A stretch of DNA of 8,574 nucleotides from Archangium sp. (GTDB lineage Bacteria; Myxococcota; Myxococcia; Myxococcales; Myxococcaceae). The first letter of the stretch is position 1; each line of letters begins with the position of its first letter. The translations under genes and the position numbers were made by a program. The stretch covers positions 1-8,574 of the forward strand of contig JAEUJT010000293.1 in NCBI GenBank assembly GCA_016793525.1, in the 5' to 3' direction. Under the pieces are notes generated by a model. It worked only from the letters and a program-made list of their open reading frames with translations, was not told the origin of the DNA and did no database searches. Positions 1 to 3,733 of this stretch are shown here, piece after piece.

Positions 1-46
1 TGTGGAGCCCACGCTCGATCTCGAAAGTGGTCTTGACGGTCTTCAT
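1..46 (-). CDS. Start of an unidentified gene, cut by the left edge
   Basis: Reading leftward from an ATG at 46 gives MKTVKTTFEIERGLH before the window ends. Nearly all 15 codons end in G or C, as in the real genes here, and the frame follows the OsmC stop codon by 51 bp on the same strand. This suggests a further gene downstream of pirin-osmC. The opening resembles the beta strand that starts some ribbon-helix-helix antitoxins, but 15 residues cannot establish a family. No clear Shine-Dalgarno sequence precedes the ATG. A small inverted repeat (76-87) lies about 30 bp upstream. Confidence 0.4.
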   Translation of the reverse strand, partial: MKTVKTTFEIERGLH

Positions 47-75
47 GCGCCCAACCGTACACCCGGGCACTGCAA

Positions 76-87
76 CCGTAAATACGG
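76..87. repeat. 12-bp inverted repeat CCGTA-AA-TACGG
   Basis: Two perfect 5-bp arms flank two central bases, in the 51-bp gap between the osmC stop and the putative start codon at 46. Its place just upstream of a possible gene start would suit a small operator, but a 5-bp arm can arise by chance and no regulator is known. It lacks a T-run and is too weak to be a terminator. Confidence 0.25.
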
Positions 88-97
88 GAGGCGCAGT

Positions 98-493
98 TTA
101 CCCCTGCTTGGTGGTGATGGTGATCTCCGTCGAGGTCATCAGCTTGTGCACCGGGCAGCGCCCCACCACGTCGTGGAGCCGCGCGCGTTGCTCGTCGGTC
201 AGCGGCCCGTGGAACTGGAGCGTCACGGTCAGCCCGTAGCGCCCTTCTTTCTCATGGCTCGCGTCGCGCTCGACCTGCGTCGTGACCCGCTCGAGGGGGA
301 AGCCGCGCTGCTTCGCGTACCAATGTGCGGTGAGCGCCTTACACGCAGCCAGCGAGGCGTCGAACAGGTCGTGGGCGTCCGGCGCACTCCCCGCTCCACC
401 TGAGCCGACCAACATGTCGGCGAAGAGTTGGTGGGCACCAACGGAGATCTGCTGCCGTGGGCTCCCGGCAACTTCGGTGTGGCTCTCGATCAT
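98..493 (-). CDS. OsmC/Ohr-family peroxiredoxin-like protein
   Basis: This 131-aa protein matches the OsmC/Ohr family in size and landmarks. Members are small cytoplasmic thiol peroxidases that reduce organic hydroperoxides, using a pair of cysteines and usually lipoyl or other dithiol reductants. C51 lies in the helix LAACKALTAHWYAKQRG and C113 in GRCPVHKLM, the two positions expected for the reactive and resolving cysteines. The C-terminal strand STEITITT is also typical. The ATG at 493 overlaps the pirin TGA as ATGA, so translation is probably coupled to pirin and no separate promoter is needed. The helix sequence is closer to the general OsmC or YhfA-like branch than to classic Ohr, so the preferred substrate is uncertain. 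The family call is firm. Confidence 0.9.
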   Translation of the reverse strand: MIESHTEVAGSPRQQISVGAHQLFADMLVGSGGAGSAPDAHDLFDASLAACKALTAHWYAKQRGFPLERVTTQVERDASHEKEGRYGLTVTLQFHGPLTDEQRARLHDVVGRCPVHKLMTSTEITITTKQG

Positions 494-1395
494 GGGGTCT
501 CTCCGGGGAAGGGAATTCGGGTGTCGGCGTCGCCGGGAATGAGCGGAAACCGCCGCTGAATCCAGTCGGTGCGAGCCTGCTGGAGCCGCTCTTTCCGGCT
601 CGAGACGAAGTTCCACAGCAGGTACCTGGGCCCATCGAGCGGCTCTCCACCGAAGATGGCCACCCGCGCGCGGTGCGGCGCCGAGACCTCGACGGAGCGC
701 CCGGCATCGAGCACCGCCACCTCGTGCGCGGAGAACACCTCGTCGCCCACACACACCGAGCCTTCGACGACGTACACGGCACGCTCGGAGAACTCCGTCG
801 GCACGTCGAGGCGCCCGCCGTTCTCGAGCGACGCGACCACATAGAACGTCGGCGACGTGACGCGCACCGGAGAGACCAATGAGCCCCACCGCCCGAGCAC
901 CACATCGAGCTCCACCTCGTCCGAGGCCCAGCGCGGGAGATCGCTGCGCGCCACGTGCTGAAACGACGGCTCCGATTCTTCGAGCGCCTGCGGCAGACCA
1001 ACCCACACCTGCAACCCGTGACTGGTCATCGGCTGGCCCCAGCGCGGCGGAGGCGTGCGCTCGGAGTGCGCGATGCCCTTCCCCGCCGTCATCCAGTTCA
1101 CCTCGCCGGGGCGAATGAGCTGCTCGGTGCCGAGGCTGTCGCGGTGCAGCGTCTCGCCGTCGAACAGGTACGTCACCGTCGAGAGCCCGATGTGCGGGTG
1201 CGGCCCCACGCCCGAATTCGCATCGCCGACGCCGGTGTGGGGCCCGAAGTGATCGAGAAAACAGATGGGCCCGACGAAGCGGCGCTCCCGTTGAGGCAAC
1301 ACGCGCTGCACCTCGAAATCACCCACCGGCGCCGGAGCGGCTTTCAGTCGAAGCATGACCCCACGGCCATATCGCCACGCTGGTACGTTCACCAT
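490..1395 (-). CDS. Pirin family protein (bicupin metalloprotein)
   Basis: This 301-aa protein has the length and layout of pirins, double cupin-barrel proteins that bind one iron. Some have quercetin dioxygenase activity and others act as redox-sensing cofactors. The metal site is visible: H66 and H68 in GPHPHIGLSTVTYLF, then H110 and E112 in TAGKGIAHSE, matching His56, His58, His101 and Glu103 of human pirin. The second cupin runs from about residue 165 to the C terminus. The start is uncertain: the ATG at 1395 follows a weak GGGAT, while an internal ATG at 1356 (MLRLKAAP) would also suit the family and give 288 residues. The gene is the first of a pair with osmC, joined by a 4-bp ATGA overlap. 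Function in redox or electrophile stress is inferred from that partner; the natural substrate is unknown. Confidence 0.93.
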   Translation of the reverse strand: MVNVPAWRYGRGVMLRLKAAPAPVGDFEVQRVLPQRERRFVGPICFLDHFGPHTGVGDANSGVGPHPHIGLSTVTYLFDGETLHRDSLGTEQLIRPGEVNWMTAGKGIAHSERTPPPRWGQPMTSHGLQVWVGLPQALEESEPSFQHVARSDLPRWASDEVELDVVLGRWGSLVSPVRVTSPTFYVVASLENGGRLDVPTEFSERAVYVVEGSVCVGDEVFSAHEVAVLDAGRSVEVSAPHRARVAIFGGEPLDGPRYLLWNFVSSRKERLQQARTDWIQRRFPLIPGDADTRIPFPGETP

Positions 1396-1640
1396 TCATC
1401 CCGCGAGTCGCCGCCCCAGAACTCGCACGACGCGCTGCCGTCGTGGAGATCGCACCGCGTCGAGCTCGCCCGTGCGGACATGAAACGCGCTGCAACACCA
1501 CGAGGAACCCGCTCACCCAGGTCACGATCTGTTGAACGATCACCACCTCGATGGGCAGCCCTCGAATCGTCCGCGGGACACGCCGATGCCGATCAACCCT
1601 CCACCTTCGGCGATGCGGGTCGCGAGCGCGTCAGACAGCC
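1396..1640. other. Gap between the lipoprotein and pirin genes
   Basis: This 245-bp gap should hold the pirin-osmC promoter and the end of the ferredoxin-lipoprotein transcript. I find no convincing -35/-10 pair on the minus strand and no hairpin with a T-run. The only hairpin seen downstream of the lipoprotein stop is a weak 6-bp CGCCGA/TCGGCG stem. On the minus strand, 1546 to about 1475 reads in one frame as a hydrophobic GC3-rich stretch (VVIVQQIVTWVSGFLVVLQ), after which the codon bias moves to another frame. This could be a small gene or a decayed remnant, but evidence is too thin for a gene call. Confidence 0.4.
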
Positions 1641-2765
1641 TCACCACGTGGCGCGAACGATGGCCGGTGCGTTGCCGAGGTTGCCGCCGAAGTAGACCTC
1701 GCTCGGGCCCGTCGCGAACACCGCCCAGACGGAATCCATGCCCTGCAGATTCTCGGCGGCGTTGCTCCACACGGAGCCGTTCCAGCGGTACCAGTTCTTT
1801 TTCGTACCGCTGCTCCGCCCGCCTGCGAAGAGCGCGGTCGCCGCCGGCCCGCCGATGGCATCGAGCGCGTCGCTCACCCGCGGGTCCTCCAGAACGACCC
1901 ACTGGGGCGGGCTGCCAGGAGCGCGACGAGCCAGGCGGTGCCCGTCTCCCGCCACGTGGACCTCCGCGCCGATCGTGAACACCGAGGTGTAGTGCCAGGT
2001 GTCGGAGCCGATGCGCTCGAAGCTGCCGGCGCCGTTCGCGTACTGAGCGACCCCGTTGTTGCCGGCGACCCACACCGTGCCGTTGGGATCGACCGCGCAG
2101 CTCGACGGATTGGTGATGGGGAGCGACGAGGTGACGTTCGTCCACGCGCTCCCCGACCACCGGGAGACCGATGTGCCCGGGGTCGCCGACGTGCTGACAA
2201 AAACGGCGTACACCTGGGTGATCGAAGCGCCGCACACCGTCACGCCCTCGGTGAACGACGGCGACGAGGTGTAGACGTAGCTCGCATCGTCGGTGCAGTT
2301 CGACACACAGTGGTTCGTTCCGTAACGGCCACCCGCAAAGACCTGGCCGTCGACGGCGAAGAGCCCCCGCTGCGATACGGCGATCTGCGCAACTTTGGCG
2401 AAAGCGCCGCCGGTCGACCGAAACACCGCGCCGTCTTCCGCCAGGGCCCACAGCTCGGCCGCGCTGCCAGAAATCGCCACCACGCCCGAGGTGCTCCCCT
2501 GGTCGACCGAGAGGTTCGCGAAGGTCAACTGCCCGCCCGAGCCTCCACCAGTCCCACCACCGCCACCAGTCCCACCACCGCCACCAGTCCCACCACCGCC
2601 ACCAGTTCCGTCACCGCCGCCGGTGCCGCCACCAGTGGTCCCACCGCCTCCGTTTCCGCCGCCTGAGCCTGCGTCGACGCCCGCGTCTCCTGTGGGCAAC
2701 GTCAACGCGCCGCAGCCCGCCAGCAGGCATGCGATGGCGACGAGGGCACCCCAGCGCGCGCTCAC
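1641..2765 (-). CDS. Lipoprotein with Gly/Thr linker and propeller-like domain
   Basis: This 374-aa protein is predicted to be exported and lipid-anchored. The GTG start at 2765 overlaps the ferredoxin TGA as GTGA and places an ideal lipoprotein signal peptide at the N terminus: R4, a hydrophobic core (ALVAIACLL), then lipobox LAGC with C18 as the lipidated residue. A longer upstream frame exists but only adds basic sequence read out of frame from the ferredoxin gene. Residues 33-78 form a Gly/Thr/Ser linker encoded partly by 18-bp tandem repeats. Residues 79-374 contain about six or seven repeats of the type ELWALAEDGAVFRS, TVWVAGNNGVAQY and EVYFGGNLGNAPAIV, with SGSAWTNV and NGSVWSNA strands. 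This suggests a WD/kelch-like beta propeller of the kind common in myxobacterial surface lipoproteins. Four cysteines (C153, C157, C178, C223) could form disulfides outside the cytoplasm. Ligand and function are unknown. Confidence 0.82.
   Translation of the reverse strand: MSARWGALVAIACLLAGCGALTLPTGDAGVDAGSGGGNGGGGTTGGGTGGGDGTGGGGGTGGGGGTGGGGGTGGGSGGQLTFANLSVDQGSTSGVVAISGSAAELWALAEDGAVFRSTGGAFAKVAQIAVSQRGLFAVDGQVFAGGRYGTNHCVSNCTDDASYVYTSSPSFTEGVTVCGASITQVYAVFVSTSATPGTSVSRWSGSAWTNVTSSLPITNPSSCAVDPNGTVWVAGNNGVAQYANGAGSFERIGSDTWHYTSVFTIGAEVHVAGDGHRLARRAPGSPPQWVVLEDPRVSDALDAIGGPAATALFAGGRSSGTKKNWYRWNGSVWSNAAENLQGMDSVWAVFATGPSEVYFGGNLGNAPAIVRATW
2545..2616. repeat. 18-bp tandem repeat in the lipoprotein linker
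   Basis: The plus-strand unit CCACCAGTCCCACCACCG occurs three times without change (2545-2562, 2563-2580, 2581-2598), followed by a diverged fourth copy (2599-2616). On the coding (minus) strand each unit adds six residues of the GGGGGT type to the linker. Being a multiple of three, copy-number change alters linker length without breaking the frame. Identity at the DNA level, not only the protein level, suggests recent slippage or unequal recombination. Confidence 0.9.
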
Positions 2766-3103
2766 TGGCCGTCGGTCTTCTTCACGATGGGGAACTGCAC
2801 GCGGAGGCGCTCGACCGGCTGGCCCTGAACGAAGTGCTGTTGAACGATCTCCTTCACGTCGGCCTCGGTGACGCGCCCGTACCAGACCCCTTCGGGGTAC
2901 ACGACGCACGCCGCGCCAACCTCACACGCGTCGAGGCACCCCGCCCCGTTGGCCCGCACGCTGGCGACGCCCTGCGCCTCGAGCTCCTTCTTGAAGGCCA
3001 ACCGCAGCGCCTCGCTCCCCTTCGTCGCGCAGCACCCCTTGGGGCTGCCATCAGGGCGCCGGTTCGTGCAGACAAAAAGATGCCGTTGGTACGGAGGAGC
3101 CAT
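2762..3103 (-). CDS. Thioredoxin-like [2Fe-2S] ferredoxin
   Basis: This 113-aa protein closely resembles the thioredoxin-fold 2Fe-2S ferredoxins typified by Aquifex aeolicus Fd1 and the 25-kDa clostridial protein, which are small cytoplasmic electron carriers. It starts MAPPYQRHLFVCTN and keeps the family order of ligands: C12, C25, C56 and C60, with 13 residues from first to second and a CLDAC pair. Further landmarks are GSPKG before the second ligand, VVYPEGVWYGRV, and a C-terminal QPVERLRV. C24, next to ligand C25, is an extra cysteine where the Aquifex protein has serine. The ATG at 3103 was chosen because the family begins a few residues before the first cysteine; the frame is open for 22 more codons upstream, without likeness. 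No good Shine-Dalgarno sequence is seen. The stop overlaps the lipoprotein start. Its redox partner is not evident here. Confidence 0.93.
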   Translation of the reverse strand: MAPPYQRHLFVCTNRRPDGSPKGCCATKGSEALRLAFKKELEAQGVASVRANGAGCLDACEVGAACVVYPEGVWYGRVTEADVKEIVQQHFVQGQPVERLRVQFPIVKKTDGQ

Positions 3104-3421
3104 GCCGAACTTTCTAGCCGTTTTTGCATCACCACGAGGAATGGAATGGCTGGCTGTGCGGCACCGCAAAACGGGCCTCCGCCTCGGCGAACAGCGCCTT
3201 CAGCCAGGTCTCTCGAGGGAAAACAGTTTTTGCATCTACACGCACTCACAGCAAACAAGCCCGCGACTCGAGGCTTGGTTCATGAAAAGTATTGTAGGGC
3301 TGTGACCATATGTAGCACCCTGTCTAATGCCTACTCCGGCCCACGTTTCGGCTGAACCGAGCGATGAAGCCGATTTACCGCATCGCCGAGTCCCTTGACT
3401 TTCATGTGACTGGAAAAAAGA

Positions 3422-3437
3422 CCCCTAAGTGTTGGGG
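3422..3437. promoter_or_regulatory. NrdR box 1 (upstream of nrdJ)
   Basis: CCCCTAAGTGTTGGGG compared with the published NrdR consensus acaCwAtATaTwGtgt keeps 7 of the 8 most conserved core positions (C, w, A, T, T, w, G); only the central A is replaced, by G. Its outer four bases on each side form a perfect CCCC/GGGG palindrome. NrdR is the zinc-finger/ATP-cone repressor of ribonucleotide reductase genes and normally binds two boxes. A partner lies exactly 32 bp downstream. Confidence 0.65.
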
Positions 3438-3450
3438 ATTGGTCGGAAAT

Positions 3451-3478
3451 TTGACACAACATCTTGTGCCTGTAGCCT
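3451..3478 (+). promoter_or_regulatory. Candidate nrdJ promoter
   Basis: A perfect -35 hexamer TTGACA (3451-3456) is followed after 16 bp by TAGCCT (3473-3478), a weak -10 match that keeps the T, A and final T. Overlap with NrdR box 2 supports the call. A second perfect TTGACA starts at 3478, but the sequence 16 to 18 bp after it has no good -10. If the first promoter is used, the nrdJ message has a leader of about 250 nt. Confidence 0.45.
3454..3469. promoter_or_regulatory. NrdR box 2 (overlaps the -35 hexamer)
   Basis: ACACAACATCTTGTGC matches 13 of 16 positions of the NrdR consensus acaCwAtATaTwGtgt and all eight core positions. Its CACAA/TTGTG arms are a perfect inverted repeat. The centre is 32 bp from box 1, about three helical turns, which is the spacing usual for tandem NrdR boxes and puts both on one face of the DNA. 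It overlaps the last three bases of a TTGACA hexamer, so bound NrdR would be expected to block RNA polymerase. Confidence 0.78.
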
Positions 3479-3606
3479 TGACACCGTGACGTTGCAGATG
3501 GCATTCATCGTCTCCCGCTTTGGCCCTGGCTGCTGTTCGGCCCCCCAAAGAGGTCGGTTCGAACCCTGGGAGGGGCGCGAAATATCCCACGTTGCAGCAG
3601 GTTCAT

Positions 3607-3628
3607 CCCGGAGAGGGGGTCTCCCGGG
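3607..3628 (+). other. Hairpin in the nrdJ leader
   Basis: CCCGGAGA pairs with TCTCCCGGG around a five-G loop, giving eight base pairs with one bulged C. It sits about 105 bp before the nrdJ start codon and has no T-run, so it is not a terminator. It might shape the leader RNA; no known riboswitch class was recognised. Confidence 0.35.
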
Positions 3629-3724
3629 GCTCGGCGGCGATTTCCTACCGACTAAGACACGCAGCAAACAGCACACATCCACTTACCTTTCCCGCGTTTT
3701 CGAAACCCGCAGTTGTCAGACTTC

Positions 3725-3728
3725 GAGG
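3725..3728 (+). promoter_or_regulatory. Ribosome binding site of nrdJ
   Basis: GAGG lies five bases before the ATG at 3734. It decides that start over the in-frame TTG at 3713, which has no such motif ahead of it. Confidence 0.6.
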
Positions 3729-3733
3729 CGAAG

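Larger units (their letters stand above)
3104..3733. other. Divergent intergenic region with nrdJ control elements
   Basis: This 630-bp stretch separates the leftward ferredoxin gene from rightward nrdJ. The first 300 bp are richer in A and T than the flanking genes and probably hold the ferredoxin promoter, though I cannot point to convincing hexamers. An 11-bp direct repeat (GTTTTTGCATC) occurs at 3120-3130 and 3226-3236. From 3395 onward come TTGACT (3395-3400), two NrdR-like boxes, two TTGACA hexamers (3451 and 3478), a 10-bp palindrome GGTTCGAACC (3556-3565) and a hairpin (3607-3628). No credible coding frame is seen. Confidence 0.7.

Noticed and set aside
2545..2616. CRISPR-like array
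   Set aside because: The 18-bp units are directly adjacent with no spacers and encode the Gly/Thr linker of the lipoprotein.
2765..2909. Longer lipoprotein reading frame starting at 2909
   Set aside because: The added 48 residues are arginine-rich, lie within the ferredoxin gene in another frame, and would bury the signal peptide and lipobox.
3520..3580. tRNA-like sequence around GGTTCGAACC
   Set aside because: The T-loop-like motif is present, but the flanking T-stem does not pair, no D-arm or anticodon arm fits, and the only acceptor-like pairing would span about 54 bases. It is simply a palindrome.
3480..3733. Adenosylcobalamin riboswitch before nrdJ
   Set aside because: Expected because the enzyme uses B12, but the conserved GCCACTG element and B12 box were not found.
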